Assembly (NCBI RefSeq): GCF_009727065.1
Contig: NZ_WNLP01000002.1
Location: 62,001 to 126,000 of the forward strand
Direction: 5' to 3'
Origin: Bifidobacterium canis
Lineage (GTDB): Bacteria > Actinomycetota > Actinomycetes > Actinomycetales > Bifidobacteriaceae
DNA: 64,000 nt
The notes beneath the pieces were generated by a model. That model saw only the letters and a program-made list of their open reading frames with translations, had not been told where the DNA came from and searched no databases. Shown here one piece after another: positions 10,239 to 20,486 of this stretch; position 1 is the first letter of the stretch, and each line of letters starts with the position of its first letter. Made by a program: the position numbers and the translations under genes.

Positions 10239-10267
10239 ATCGCTGAGACGTCAATTGTCTAGATTGC

Positions 10268-10293
10268 GGAGCCGTGAGTCCTCTCACGGCTCC
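10268..10293 (+). terminator. Perfect 11-bp hairpin after gyrA
   Basis: GGAGCCGTGAG (10268-10278) pairs with 10283-10293 around a 4-nt loop. No T-run follows, so it could be a weak terminator or a processing hairpin between gyrA and the DUF3566 gene. Confidence 0.55.
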
Positions 10294-10347
10294 AAGGTCT
10301 TGAAACATTGATAATCTCAACATGTAGAACTTCTTCAAGGAGCGAAT

Positions 10348-10881
10348 ATGAGCGAGAATACTGCGGATACTCCGCTTGACCACGGCGATCAGTCCAAAGC
10401 TGACGCCTCGAACGCTCCACGTGTGGCGCGTTCTGCCTCGAACCAGCCATTGATTGCCGACAAAGACCACCCCGAGCAGAACCGTCCGGTTCGTCCTGCT
10501 CGCAACCGTCAGAAGCCGCATGCGCGCCGCATGAACCTGTCGCTGACGCGCGTCAGCGCATGGTCGGTCGCCAAGGTGAGCTTCATGCTGTCGCTCGCCG
10601 GAGCAATCATTCAGATCATCGCCACGCTGCTGCTGTGGCTGCTGCTCAAGGCGGTCGGCGTGTTCGACCAGGTGACTCAGATCGTGTCTTCCGCAGGTCT
10701 TGACTCCGGCAGTCTGAACTTGGCGAACGTGCTGTCGCTGCCAACCGTGCTCAGCGCAGTCACGATCTTCTCCATCGTCGAAATGGTGCTCATCACCATT
10801 CTGTGCACGATCTTCGCGCTGCTCTACAACGTGGTCAGCGCGCTCGTCGGCGGCGTACATGTCACGCTCGGCGACGACTGA
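10348..10881 (+). CDS. DUF3566 transmembrane protein
   Basis: A 177-residue protein with a polar, basic N-terminal region (about 65 residues) and two strongly hydrophobic segments around residues 75-103 and 133-165. The pattern LTRVSAWSVAKVSFMLS followed by two membrane helices and a conserved C-terminus with YNVVSALVGGVHVTLGDD marks the DUF3566 family. This gene directly follows gyrA in many actinobacteria. Its function is not known to me. An AAGGAG site at 10337-10342 precedes the ATG. Confidence 0.88.
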   Translation: MSENTADTPLDHGDQSKADASNAPRVARSASNQPLIADKDHPEQNRPVRPARNRQKPHARRMNLSLTRVSAWSVAKVSFMLSLAGAIIQIIATLLLWLLLKAVGVFDQVTQIVSSAGLDSGSLNLANVLSLPTVLSAVTIFSIVEMVLITILCTIFALLYNVVSALVGGVHVTLGDD

Positions 10882-10897
10882 TAATACATATTTTTAG

Positions 10898-10940
10898 ATT
10901 GTGCCCCTCTCAGCCGAGCGCTGAGAGGGGCACAATCATT
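10898..10940 (+). terminator. Strong inverted repeat after the DUF3566 gene
   Basis: Bases 10898-10913 and 10921-10936 are perfect 16-bp reverse complements with a 7-nt loop. A T-run (10890-10895) lies on the upstream side, so the hairpin would work best for transcription from the right, but it also closes the gyrase transcript. Confidence 0.8.
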
Positions 10941-10987
10941 CTTGAGAACCAGTTCGCTGCGTCTGCGCGCGCGTTACACTCATTCAT

Positions 10988-12286
10988 GTGCTTCGATATC
11001 TAGGGTTATTCAGTTCATCGTTTACCATCGCGCTCATCGCGTGGCCGTTCGTGTCGTTCCTGCTCACGTTGCCGATCATCGCGTTCATCTACCACCGCAA
11101 TCACCGCCTGAGCTTCACCAGCGCGTTCACCGCATACGTGGCGGTACTCTACGCGCTCGGCTTGCTCGCGTTCACGATGTACCCGATGCCAGATGACGCT
11201 GCACAATACTGCGCGACGCATCACCTCGCGCCGCAGCTCAATATTTTCGAATTCATTCAAGACGCACAGACCGGACTCTACGGCGTGCTGCAGCTCGCGA
11301 TGAACGTCGTGCTGTTCATGCCACTCGGATTCATGCTCTGCCGCTGGGCAGGCTGGAAATTCTGGGTGGCCACGCCGTTCGCGCTTGGCTGCTCGGTGTT
11401 CATAGAAACCTCACAGCTCACCGGCATCTGGGGCATCTACCCGTGTGCCTACCGCCAGTTCGACGTTGACGACATGCTGACGAACACGCTGGGCGCGATG
11501 CTCGGCTATGGCATAGCCGTGCTCTACACGAAGCTCGTGCCAAAGAAGGCGAAGCAGCTCAAGGGCACGAACACAAGCCCGGGATTCGTGCACCGCTTCG
11601 TTTCGATGACGATCGACTTCCTGCTCATCGATCTCGTGTATGTGCCGCTGAGCTTGCTCTATGTGACGCTGTTCTACCTGATTTTCAAGCCGACCGGAGA
11701 CGGGCACTTCGTGTGGCTCTCGCTCACGCTCGAACCGCGCGTGCTCGATTATTTGACATGGATTACCGCGGGCATCGCATTCCTGATATTCGAGATGTGG
11801 ATTCCGTACCGGCATGACGGGCAGACGCTCGGCTGCCGCTACACGCATATGACGATTGAGACGAAGACCCGCAACCGCATGCAGAGGCTCGCATTCTATG
11901 CGATTCGCACGCTGCTGCTCGGCGCTGTGTTCGTGTGCTTCGTGATGAACCGCGGGCCGTGGGGTTGGATTCTGCTCGCACTGCTCATCTTCTGGATCGT
12001 CAAGAAGTGCATGCCGTGGGATTTGGTGCCGGGCACTGCAAGCTCCACGCCGCGCACGTTCAGCTATGGCGTTGCCGGATTGCCAGACACGGGCTCTGCC
12101 GCCGGTGGCGCAAATGCTGCCGCGCCCGTTGCTCAGCAGACCGTGCCAGCTGCGCCGGCAGGTGCTGCGAATGCGTCCGCTTCGATGCCGACTGTGGCCA
12201 TACCGACTTCGGCGCAGGCACAGAACATTCAACAGAGCATTTCACAGCAAGCCTCGCAGCCCAATACTCCCAATGCCTCCAAGTGA
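10988..12286 (+). CDS. VanZ-like / RDD-like two-domain membrane protein
   Basis: A 432-residue polytopic membrane protein. The N-terminal half (about residues 1-190) looks like VanZ, with MNVVLFMPLGFML, ETSQL and a conserved DVDDMLTNTLGAMLGY. The C-terminal half begins FVHRFVSMTIDFLLIDLVY and contains DGQTLGCRYTHMTI, matching the RDD membrane domain. The last 80 residues are an Ala/Pro/Gln-rich tail. VanZ-like proteins are linked to glycopeptide tolerance, but the substrate of this one is unknown. The GTG at 10988 has no clear Shine-Dalgarno, so the exact start is uncertain. Convergent terminators follow. Confidence 0.8.
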   Translation: MLRYLGLFSSSFTIALIAWPFVSFLLTLPIIAFIYHRNHRLSFTSAFTAYVAVLYALGLLAFTMYPMPDDAAQYCATHHLAPQLNIFEFIQDAQTGLYGVLQLAMNVVLFMPLGFMLCRWAGWKFWVATPFALGCSVFIETSQLTGIWGIYPCAYRQFDVDDMLTNTLGAMLGYGIAVLYTKLVPKKAKQLKGTNTSPGFVHRFVSMTIDFLLIDLVYVPLSLLYVTLFYLIFKPTGDGHFVWLSLTLEPRVLDYLTWITAGIAFLIFEMWIPYRHDGQTLGCRYTHMTIETKTRNRMQRLAFYAIRTLLLGAVFVCFVMNRGPWGWILLALLIFWIVKKCMPWDLVPGTASSTPRTFSYGVAGLPDTGSAAGGANAAAPVAQQTVPAAPAGAANASASMPTVAIPTSAQAQNIQQSISQQASQPNTPNASK

Positions 12287-12303
12287 GCACAGCATTTCTG
12301 ACC

Positions 12304-12339
12304 GCTCTTGTTGACCGATATATATCGGTCAACAAGAGC
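12304..12339. terminator. Perfect 36-bp palindrome (bidirectional terminator-like)
   Basis: Bases 12304-12339 are an uninterrupted palindrome of 18+18 bp centred on GACCGATATATATCGGTC. It lies between two convergent genes and would form a cruciform or hairpin on either strand. Confidence 0.8.
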
Positions 12340-12358
12340 TGCTGAGTGACCGAACCAG

Positions 12359-12427
12359 ATAAGGGGCGCCAGAGTGCTGTCTGCGACCGATATGTCGGCC
12401 GTTTGCAGCGCCTCTGGCGCCCCTTAT
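12359..12427. terminator. Second convergent terminator hairpin
   Basis: Bases 12359-12374 and 12412-12427 are perfect 16-bp reverse complements around GGGGCGCCAGAG. The loop contains another CCGATATGTCGG element. It sits just before the stop of the minus-strand gene at 12441 and probably ends both converging transcripts. Confidence 0.8.
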
Positions 12428-12440
12428 GCAGTTTGGTCGA

Positions 12441-13304
12441 TTAGTGGCCGAGGGCGGCGCGCATCTGCACCACTGTGATGAACAGCGCGACCACGTGGCA
12501 CGAATAGCCGGCGATCGTGCCCAAGTGGAAGATCTCGTGGTAGCCGAACCACTTCGGGAACGGGTTCGGCTTGCGCAGCGCGAAGCACACCGCGCCGGCT
12601 ATGTAGCATGCGCCGCCCGCGAGTACCAGAATCGTGGGCACGGGACCGATGTATTTCGATCGCCAGAACAGCGCGATGATCGTCGCCGGAGCCAAGCCCA
12701 TCACGCAATAGATGATCGTGAACAGCCAATCCAATCCTTCAGGCCACAGCAGGTGGCAGACCGTGCCGATCACGGCGGCGCCCCAGAGAATGCCGAAATA
12801 CGTCCAGCACACCGGCCAATTGTCGAGCGCGAACAGGAACGGCGTGCATGTGCCCGCAATGATCAGGAAGATGTTGGAATAGTCGATCAACGTGAGCACG
12901 CGGTCGACTTTCGGCGGCCAATACCCGTGCCCGATGTGCAGTGCGGCGCTGTTACCGAACAACAGGATCACGGTGGCGGTGTAGATGCTCACGCCCACCT
13001 TCATGTAACCGCTCGGCGCCAGGCAGATCAGCACGATCGACGCAGCCGTGGCAATCGGAAAGAACACCAAGTGGAACCAGCCGCGCAGCTTCGGCTTCTC
13101 GCGCAGAATCTGGTTCTGCTCCTTCTTCACGTTGATCTTCTCGCTCAATTCCTTCTTCTCGTGCAGCTTCTTCGCAGTGACCGCCTTGCGCGGCTTGCTT
13201 TGGCGCGGCAGTTGCCCCACATGGCGGTTGTTGCGCTTCATGCGCGAATCCCTGAAATACGCACTGCGCGGCTGATTTCTACGGTTCATACCCTTACTCG
13301 TCAT
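12441..13304 (-). CDS. PAQR / hemolysin III family membrane protein
   Basis: A 287-residue protein with a long basic N-terminus (about 70 residues, rich in Lys/Arg) and then seven predicted membrane helices. The PAQR motifs are present: SAALHIGHGYW, DYSNIFLIIAGTCTPF and the C-terminal GYHEIFHLGTIAG with the conserved metal-binding His residues. Family members include YqfA and hemolysin III; PAQR proteins are Zn-dependent membrane hydrolases in eukaryotes, but the bacterial substrate is unclear. The gene is a single unit between two terminator regions. The start could lie at one of several Met codons near the N-terminus. Confidence 0.88.
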   Translation of the reverse strand: MTSKGMNRRNQPRSAYFRDSRMKRNNRHVGQLPRQSKPRKAVTAKKLHEKKELSEKINVKKEQNQILREKPKLRGWFHLVFFPIATAASIVLICLAPSGYMKVGVSIYTATVILLFGNSAALHIGHGYWPPKVDRVLTLIDYSNIFLIIAGTCTPFLFALDNWPVCWTYFGILWGAAVIGTVCHLLWPEGLDWLFTIIYCVMGLAPATIIALFWRSKYIGPVPTILVLAGGACYIAGAVCFALRKPNPFPKWFGYHEIFHLGTIAGYSCHVVALFITVVQMRAALGH

Positions 13305-13378
13305 ATGCCCCAGCTTAAGGAATCAATATTCGAACTTCATGAATGTTATTCCTAAGGTGTATTCGCTCATATACAGCG

Positions 13379-13410
13379 GAGGGGTTATGTGCCGCAGCAC
13401 ATAACCCCTC
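13379..13410 (-). terminator. Terminator hairpin downstream of gdhA
   Basis: Bases 13379-13392 and 13397-13410 are perfect 14-bp reverse complements with a 4-nt loop, 67 bp past the gdhA stop on the minus strand. No marked T-run follows. Confidence 0.75.
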
Positions 13411-13476
13411 AGTCAATCACCTGTGCAAGCTATGCGCATGCATGGTAGATTGCGAAAGCGATTCACCTCGAGCAGC

Positions 13477-14853
<1,377 letters not shown>

Positions 14854-14897
14854 TCATTTATTGTAAAGAGCGCGCGCACTGTTGTGAATACACATTT

Positions 14898-16220
14898 TCA
14901 ATTATTGGAATTCTGAGTTCCCGTATTCGCGCTCGCGGTCTTGATTGTGCTGGAAATACGAGGAGTATTGTCTGCCCGCGAAATCGTGCGGTGGAACGCG
15001 GCGAACACCGCCCATGCCACCGGCATAGTGAGCAGCAGCGTCGGGTAGAACCAGCGGATCGGCAGTCCGCCATAGAGCATGCCGCCGAGCAGCGGGCCGA
15101 GGAACATGCCGAGGTCGATGCCCGCATAATATGTGGTGTTTGCCATGCCGCTGCGTGCTTTGCCGGCGATGATCACAGCCTTCGCCTGCGTCACCGAGCT
15201 CATCATGCCGTAGCCGCACGCAGTGGCGACGGCAGCCAGCGCGAGCTGCCAGAACGCGTGCAAATAAGTGAGAGACAGCAGCATCACGCAGTCGCTCGCC
15301 GTGCAGATGATCATGAAGAATACGAATGATTTCGAATCGAACCAATTGCGCAAGCTGATGCGCAGAATAAGCAGCGCGATCGCATAGATGGGGAAGAACA
15401 CGGAGACGCCGAAACGCACATGCGTGTCACTCGCATAGTTGACGATGAACGACTGGTTCGCGAAATAGGGAATGCCGAACATCATGAAAATCACCGCAAT
15501 CGGAATGACTTTCGGCTCGAACAACGTGCTCAGTTTGAATCTGTGCTGCGTGTGCTGCACCGCAGTGCGTGCAGCGTACGGTTTACCGGCGTCGCGTATG
15601 AGCAGCACGCAGATGACGACCGTGATCGCGAGTCCCGCACCGATCCAGAACGCGGTGCGGTAGCCGGCGGTTTTCGAAACACGGATGCCGAGGTCGGGGC
15701 CGAACGCCTGTGCCAGCGCGTTCATCGTGCCGTAGAGTCCCATGCCCGCGCCCATGCGGCGCACCGGCAGCAGCATCGACAGCCATGTAGACAGGCATAC
15801 CGATATGCAGGCGAAGCCAACGCCGTTGACTATGCGCGCACACAGCAGCGACGCCGGATTCGACGCGTACGCGTACCAAATATTCGTCAGCACATACAGT
15901 GAAGCGCCGAGCACGGCGAGCCGCCGTTTGCTCGTGCGATCCGCCAAATGACCGGCGACGGGGCGGCAGAACAGCGCGGAGAGCGAGAGCGCGCCGGCGA
16001 TGAAGCCCATCAGCGTGCCGCTTGCGCCGAGCGTGTGCGCATAGCCGGCGATGATCGGGCCCGACAGCATGCTGGATGCCATGAAGAAGAACGTCGCCGC
16101 CATGATGAGCGCCACGTCTCGCGTGATCAGCCGCTCTTTGTTACTTGACTTGCTGCTCTGCTCGGTTTGCTGCGGTTTACGCCACCCGCCCTGCTGCTTG
16201 CGATGCTCTGTGCTTGCCAT
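14898..16220 (-). CDS. MFS transporter
   Basis: A 440-residue major facilitator superfamily protein with about 12 membrane helices. The loop between helices 2 and 3 has the MFS signature as GHLADRTSKRRLAVLG. The N-terminus (30 residues) is polar and Gln/Ser-rich. Helices 1-6 and 7-12 are separated by a charged loop near residues 205-225 (RDAGKPYAARTAVQHTQHRFK). It resembles drug or metabolite efflux carriers, but the substrate cannot be told. It starts divergently from the mannanase gene, with about 270 bp of shared promoter region between them. Confidence 0.88.
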   Translation of the reverse strand: MASTEHRKQQGGWRKPQQTEQSSKSSNKERLITRDVALIMAATFFFMASSMLSGPIIAGYAHTLGASGTLMGFIAGALSLSALFCRPVAGHLADRTSKRRLAVLGASLYVLTNIWYAYASNPASLLCARIVNGVGFACISVCLSTWLSMLLPVRRMGAGMGLYGTMNALAQAFGPDLGIRVSKTAGYRTAFWIGAGLAITVVICVLLIRDAGKPYAARTAVQHTQHRFKLSTLFEPKVIPIAVIFMMFGIPYFANQSFIVNYASDTHVRFGVSVFFPIYAIALLILRISLRNWFDSKSFVFFMIICTASDCVMLLSLTYLHAFWQLALAAVATACGYGMMSSVTQAKAVIIAGKARSGMANTTYYAGIDLGMFLGPLLGGMLYGGLPIRWFYPTLLLTMPVAWAVFAAFHRTISRADNTPRISSTIKTASANTGTQNSNN

Positions 16221-16408
16221 GCCGTCCCTTTTGTTCGTCCGGCATCATTCTATCTACCTGCTATCAGCGGGCAGAATAACTGGAAAGTAAAAATCGAAAT
16301 GATGGGGAGAAAGTGTGTGCGCGAGCTTCAAGCAGTTCAATATTCAGTTATGTAAAGCTTGAGATTACAACGATTCGAGCTATTGCGAACTGAACAACGC
16401 CGACATGC

Positions 16409-16424
16409 ACTTAAACGTTTAAGT
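16409..16424. promoter_or_regulatory. 16-bp palindromic operator upstream of the mannanase gene
   Basis: ACTTAAACGTTTAAGT is a perfect palindrome 82 bp before the mannanase start. The central CG and the half-site length fit a LacI-family operator. TTAGAAT at 16427-16433 overlaps its right side as a possible -10 element, so a bound repressor would block transcription. The cognate regulator is not next to it. Confidence 0.6.
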
Positions 16425-16490
16425 TGTTAGAATGTCAGCCAATGAGCATGCAAAGTCGAATGCTCATTAGTGAAGATGGAAGGATTCCCC

Positions 16491-19400
16491 TTGGCACAGT
16501 CAATAATGAAGAAATTGATTGCGTTATGTGCCGCGTCGGCAACGTTGCTCGGCACGGCGGCACTCTCGACCTCGGCGCTCGCCGACGAGAACGCAGGCAA
16601 CGGTGCGGCGGTCAACACAAGCGACGCACAGGCAACCGCAGAAACCCGCGCATTGTTCGCGTCACTGCGCGATACGCAGGCGGGCGACGTGCGCTTCGGC
16701 CAGCAGCACGCCACCGACGAGCACATCAGCCCCACGGCAACGCAGGGTGACGTGTATGAAATGACAGGCAAATACCCCGCGGTGTTCGGCTGGGATGCCG
16801 GACTCGTGCTCGAAGGTCGCGAAAAGCCGGGCAGTGGCTCCGATCAGAACGCCAACGCCGCACTGCTCGCCGACGAAATCGTGAAAGCCGACGAACTCGG
16901 TGCGATCGTCACGCTGTCCGCGCACTGGAGCAACCCGAAAACCGGCGGAAACTATGATGATACGACGCGCGTCGTAGCCGATCTGCTTCCGGGAGGCGCG
17001 TATTCAGCCAAGTTCAACACGATGCTCGACGGCATCGCCAAAGTAGCCGAAGAATCCAAGCGCGCAGACGGCACGCAGATTCCGATTATCTTCCGCCCGC
17101 TGCACGAGAACACCGGCAACTGGTTCTGGTGGGGCGCGACGCACGCCACAGCAGATGAATACAAGGAACTGTTCCGCTACACCGTGAACTATTTGCGTGA
17201 CATCAAGGGCGTGCATAACTTCCTGTATGCGTATTCGCCGGGCGGCACGCTCGACGGCAACGCGAACGCCTATTTGAAGACGTACCCGGGCGACGGTTAC
17301 GTTGACGTGCTCGGCTACGACACCTACGACAGCGACAACGAGAAAGACGACGCCTCTGCCTGGCTCGCTCCGGTGATGAAAGACATGAAGATGATCAACG
17401 ATCAGGCCACCGAGCGCGGCAAGATCGTGGCTTTCACCGAGTTCGGTCGCAGCGGTGCGCGCGGCTATAAGAAAGACACTGAAACAAAAGACAAGCAGTT
17501 CTTCTCGGAACTGCGCGATGCGCTCGCTCAGAACGCCCCGAACACTGCATACATGATGACGTGGGCGAACTTCGGCGGTTCCGGAGACAACTTCCAGGCA
17601 TACACGCCGTGGAAGGGGCAGGACGCCGAACCTGAGTTCGTGGAGTTCGCGAACAGCTCCGACAAGCTGATGGCAAGCGCGAGCAATGTGGATTATTCGC
17701 ATGCTCCGGCAGTTGCCGCGAAGACGGGCACCGCACGCATTGTGACGCCGACGAACGGCAGCCGCGTGACTTCGAACGAGATCGCGATTCGCGTCAAGGT
17801 GGACGACGTGAACATGGGCAAGGTGAAGTTCGACAACACCGACAAGGCTCCATACGTCATCAGCAACGGCATCGTGACTGACCGCAAAGACGCTGACGGC
17901 AATGCCGTGACCGTTCCGCTCACCTACACCTGCAATGGCTACCTCACCGGCACACTTGACCTTGCCAAGGCTGGCATCGCGCTCGACAACGGCACGCTCA
18001 AGCTCACCCCGCAGATTGCCTTGAACGACGGCACGCTGCTCAAGTCGCCGGAGGGCACCGATGGCACGGTTGAGATCAAGCTCGGTGAGGCTCCGGCCGT
18101 TGCCGAGAACGTCATCGACGATTTCGATTACGACAACGATGACGAGCTGAATGCCGCATACGCTCCGAACAACGGCAAGAGCGATTTCTTCACGCTCGTC
18201 GCAAGCCCTGAAGGTGCTGAATACGGCAACGCCGTGAATCTGCACTACGACTACAACGCGAACCCGGGCTACACCGGCTACGCGCGCTCGTTCGATCCGA
18301 AGCGCGACTGGTCGAAATACACCGGCATCAGCATGTTCTACAAGCCAGACGGCTCCGATCACAAGCTCGTGATTCAGATGAACGCCAACGGCGTGACCTT
18401 CGAGGCATACCCGTCGCTCAAGGGCACGGAAGCGCAGACCATCGAGCTGCCGTTCGACGATCCTGACGTGTGGAAGGTCGCCAGCTGGGACACCACGAAT
18501 GCCGGCAAGACCCCAAGCCAGCAGCTGCTTTCGAAGGTCGGTTCCTTTGCGATTTACGTGAACGACAACGACAACGAGCTGCATGATGGTGCTGGGCGTC
18601 CGCGCACCGGCGACATCGTGTTCGATTCGATCAAGCTCGTCGGTGAACGCGACCCATACGTGCCGGAAGAGCAGCCATCCGAGCCTTCGGAGCCTGCCGA
18701 GCCGATCACGCTCGACGACTTCGAATCGTATGCCGACACCGCCGCACTGCAGGATGCCTGGGGCAACCGTGGCCACACTGAAGTGCTGTCGCTCGAAACT
18801 GAAGCTGATGGCAACAAATACATGAAGTACTCCCACCCAGAGGGCGGCTGGTACGACGTTGCCACGTTCATCCAGAACGATGCGACCCGCAACAACTGGA
18901 CCGGCGAAGGCAAGCTCACGTTCCGTTTGAAGAACAACGGCTCCAACAACGCCATGGCAATCCAGATCGGCACCGCCGACGGCAAGTATTTCCACGTCGA
19001 TCAGAAGCTCGATTCCGCCATGCCTCAAGGCTGGAACAACATCGAGATCGACTTGGTGGGCAATCCTTCGCTCACGCAGTCGTGGCCTGAAGACGCCAAC
19101 AAAGGCAAGACGATGAAGGCCGATGACCTCGCACTCATCAAGGAGATCGTTGTTGCCGGCAACACCTGGGCAGATGATCCGGCTGTGGAATTCGGCATCG
19201 ACGACCTGAAGGTCGTGCCATCCGATGGCAACACCTCCGAGACGCCGTCCGAGCCTTCGGAGCCGACTGAGCCATCTGAGCCGACCGAACCGGAAACCCC
19301 TGATTATTCCGCTGACATCGCCGCTGGCGATCCAGCCACGTGCCCGATCAACTTCGCGCAAGATGACAATCAGGAGCCAACTACGCCGACCACGCCTGTT

Positions 19401-19622
19401 CAGCCGACTGAGCCGAGCAACCCGTCAACCGGCGGCAGCAACACTGCCGGCGAAACGAACAAACCAGCTGGAGAAACTGCAAGCAATGCTGCGGCGAGCG
19501 AGGCCTCGCAGGTCGCCAGCACCGGCTCGTCAACCGCAGTGGTTGTGGCCGTCGCGGTGGCGCTGGTGCTCGCCGGAGCTGTGACGCTGGCATGGGCTCG
19601 CCAATCCCGCCAGCATCGCTAG
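16491..19622 (+). CDS. Secreted, surface-anchored GH26 beta-mannanase with two CBM23-like modules
   Basis: An endo-beta-1,4-mannanase of about 1043 residues. A signal peptide (MKKLIALCAASATLLGTAA... SALA) is followed by a GH26 domain to about residue 380. The acid/base Glu is in RPLHENTG (residue 206) and the nucleophile Glu in AFTEFGRSG (residue 317). An Ig-like segment follows (ARIVTPTNGSRVTSNE). Two CBM23-like modules begin at VIDDFDYDNDDELN and TLDDFESYADTAALQD. A Ser-Glu-Pro-rich spacer, a VASTG sortase-like motif, a membrane helix and a basic end (RQSRQHR) complete it. I favour the TTG at 16491 because GGAAGGA lies 6-12 bases before it; the ATG at 16506 is the alternative. The domain plan matches the known B. 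adolescentis Man26A. Confidence 0.93.
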   Translation: MAQSIMKKLIALCAASATLLGTAALSTSALADENAGNGAAVNTSDAQATAETRALFASLRDTQAGDVRFGQQHATDEHISPTATQGDVYEMTGKYPAVFGWDAGLVLEGREKPGSGSDQNANAALLADEIVKADELGAIVTLSAHWSNPKTGGNYDDTTRVVADLLPGGAYSAKFNTMLDGIAKVAEESKRADGTQIPIIFRPLHENTGNWFWWGATHATADEYKELFRYTVNYLRDIKGVHNFLYAYSPGGTLDGNANAYLKTYPGDGYVDVLGYDTYDSDNEKDDASAWLAPVMKDMKMINDQATERGKIVAFTEFGRSGARGYKKDTETKDKQFFSELRDALAQNAPNTAYMMTWANFGGSGDNFQAYTPWKGQDAEPEFVEFANSSDKLMASASNVDYSHAPAVAAKTGTARIVTPTNGSRVTSNEIAIRVKVDDVNMGKVKFDNTDKAPYVISNGIVTDRKDADGNAVTVPLTYTCNGYLTGTLDLAKAGIALDNGTLKLTPQIALNDGTLLKSPEGTDGTVEIKLGEAPAVAENVIDDFDYDNDDELNAAYAPNNGKSDFFTLVASPEGAEYGNAVNLHYDYNANPGYTGYARSFDPKRDWSKYTGISMFYKPDGSDHKLVIQMNANGVTFEAYPSLKGTEAQTIELPFDDPDVWKVASWDTTNAGKTPSQQLLSKVGSFAIYVNDNDNELHDGAGRPRTGDIVFDSIKLVGERDPYVPEEQPSEPSEPAEPITLDDFESYADTAALQDAWGNRGHTEVLSLETEADGNKYMKYSHPEGGWYDVATFIQNDATRNNWTGEGKLTFRLKNNGSNNAMAIQIGTADGKYFHVDQKLDSAMPQGWNNIEIDLVGNPSLTQSWPEDANKGKTMKADDLALIKEIVVAGNTWADDPAVEFGIDDLKVVPSDGNTSETPSEPSEPTEPSEPTEPETPDYSADIAAGDPATCPINFAQDDNQEPTTPTTPVQPTEPSNPSTGGSNTAGETNKPAGETASNAAASEASQVASTGSSTAVVVAVAVALVLAGAVTLAWARQSRQHR

Positions 19623-19672
19623 TGCGCTCGCTGGCGTGCTGACAAGAGGCAGCCATTTGCCGTTTGTCAGTC

Positions 19673-19699
19673 GGTAGCCGGTAGTTACTACCGGCTACC
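19673..19699 (+). terminator. 13-bp hairpin after the mannanase gene
   Basis: GGTAGCCGGTAGT (19673-19685) pairs perfectly with 19687-19699. It lies about 50 bp after the stop and is the first of two hairpins here. Confidence 0.65.
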
Positions 19700-19769
19700 C
19701 GTGATCTGGCACCAGTAAATCTGAGTCTGATATTCAGCACTGTGTAATTCAGCACTGTGCAATTCGATG

Positions 19770-19806
19770 GGGTCGCGCGGCAGGTCATCTGCCGCGCGAC
19801 CCTTTT
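19770..19806 (+). terminator. Rho-independent terminator
   Basis: A perfect 14-bp stem (19770-19783 with 19789-19802, sequence GGGTCGCGCGGCAG) is followed by TTTT. It ends the mannanase transcript before mscL. An imperfect CCGATGTATATATCGG palindrome follows at 19810-19825. Confidence 0.88.
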
Positions 19807-19919
19807 GCGACCGATGTATATATCGGTTGGAAGTGAGCATCTTGCAGTAGCGAAAACGTCAGACAGATTGCATATATTTGCGTAATAATACAAGTATTTC
19901 CACAAGTCAGGAGAAAAAT

Positions 19920-20351
19920 ATGATCGACGGATTCAAAAAATTTATTGCCCGCGGCAACATGATCGACATGGCAGTCGGCGTGGTCATGGGCGCAGCAGTC
20001 ACCACAGTCGTCAACTCCATTGTGAACAGCGTCATCAACCCACTCATCGCCATGATCTTCGGTAAGCAAGATATGAGCGGTCTGCTGGCGTTCACGTTCA
20101 ATAATTCAACGGTCTCGTTCGGCGCAGTGCTCGGCGCGCTGATCAACTTCTTCGCCGTCGCCGTTGCCGTGTATTTCTGCATCATCGTGCCGATCAATAA
20201 GCTGCGCGGTCTTTCTGAGAAGGCCATGGCGAAGGTCAGGAAGAACGACGACGGCAGCGTGGTCGAAGAGGAGCCGGAGCTCAGCCCAGATGAGCAGACG
20301 GTGATTCTGCTGCAGGAAATTCGTGACGCGCTCAAAGAACAGCACGTGTGA
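19920..20351 (+). CDS. mscL: Large-conductance mechanosensitive channel MscL
   Basis: A 143-residue MscL that opens under membrane tension to release solutes during osmotic downshock. It begins MIDGFKKFIARGNMIDMAVGVVMGAAV, the typical MscL N-terminus with the Gly/Ala-rich pore helix TM1, and has TM2 near residues 75-97 (ALINFFAVAVAVYFCIIVPIN). The acidic C-terminal bundle (SPDEQTVILLQEIRDAL) is also typical. The ATG at 19920 has an AGGAGA site; an upstream in-frame start at 19878 would add non-conserved residues. A strong hairpin follows. Confidence 0.96.
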   Translation: MIDGFKKFIARGNMIDMAVGVVMGAAVTTVVNSIVNSVINPLIAMIFGKQDMSGLLAFTFNNSTVSFGAVLGALINFFAVAVAVYFCIIVPINKLRGLSEKAMAKVRKNDDGSVVEEEPELSPDEQTVILLQEIRDALKEQHV

Positions 20352-20379
20352 ACCGAAATAACTTGAAAAGCGCTTCGCT

Positions 20380-20426
20380 AACGCAATTGCCCGCCAAAAT
20401 ATGCTTGTTTGGCGGGCAATTGCGTT
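20380..20426 (+). terminator. 19-bp hairpin terminator after mscL
   Basis: Bases 20380-20398 and 20408-20426 are perfect 19-bp reverse complements (core TTGCCCGCCAAA) with a 9-nt loop. No long T-run follows. Confidence 0.82.
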
Positions 20427-20486
20427 ATATGGGGTGATTCTGAGAGGTATCGCCGATATAATGCAAGCGTGGAGCGAGGAGGGACG

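Noticed and set aside
12426..13355. 309-codon plus-strand frame opposite the PAQR gene
   Set aside because: The minus-strand protein has clear PAQR motifs and membrane helices; the plus frame is Arg/His-rich and lacks a start signal.
17004..19361. 785-codon frame antisense to the mannanase
   Set aside because: Same reason: the sense strand encodes a clear GH26 protein with signal peptide and binding modules.
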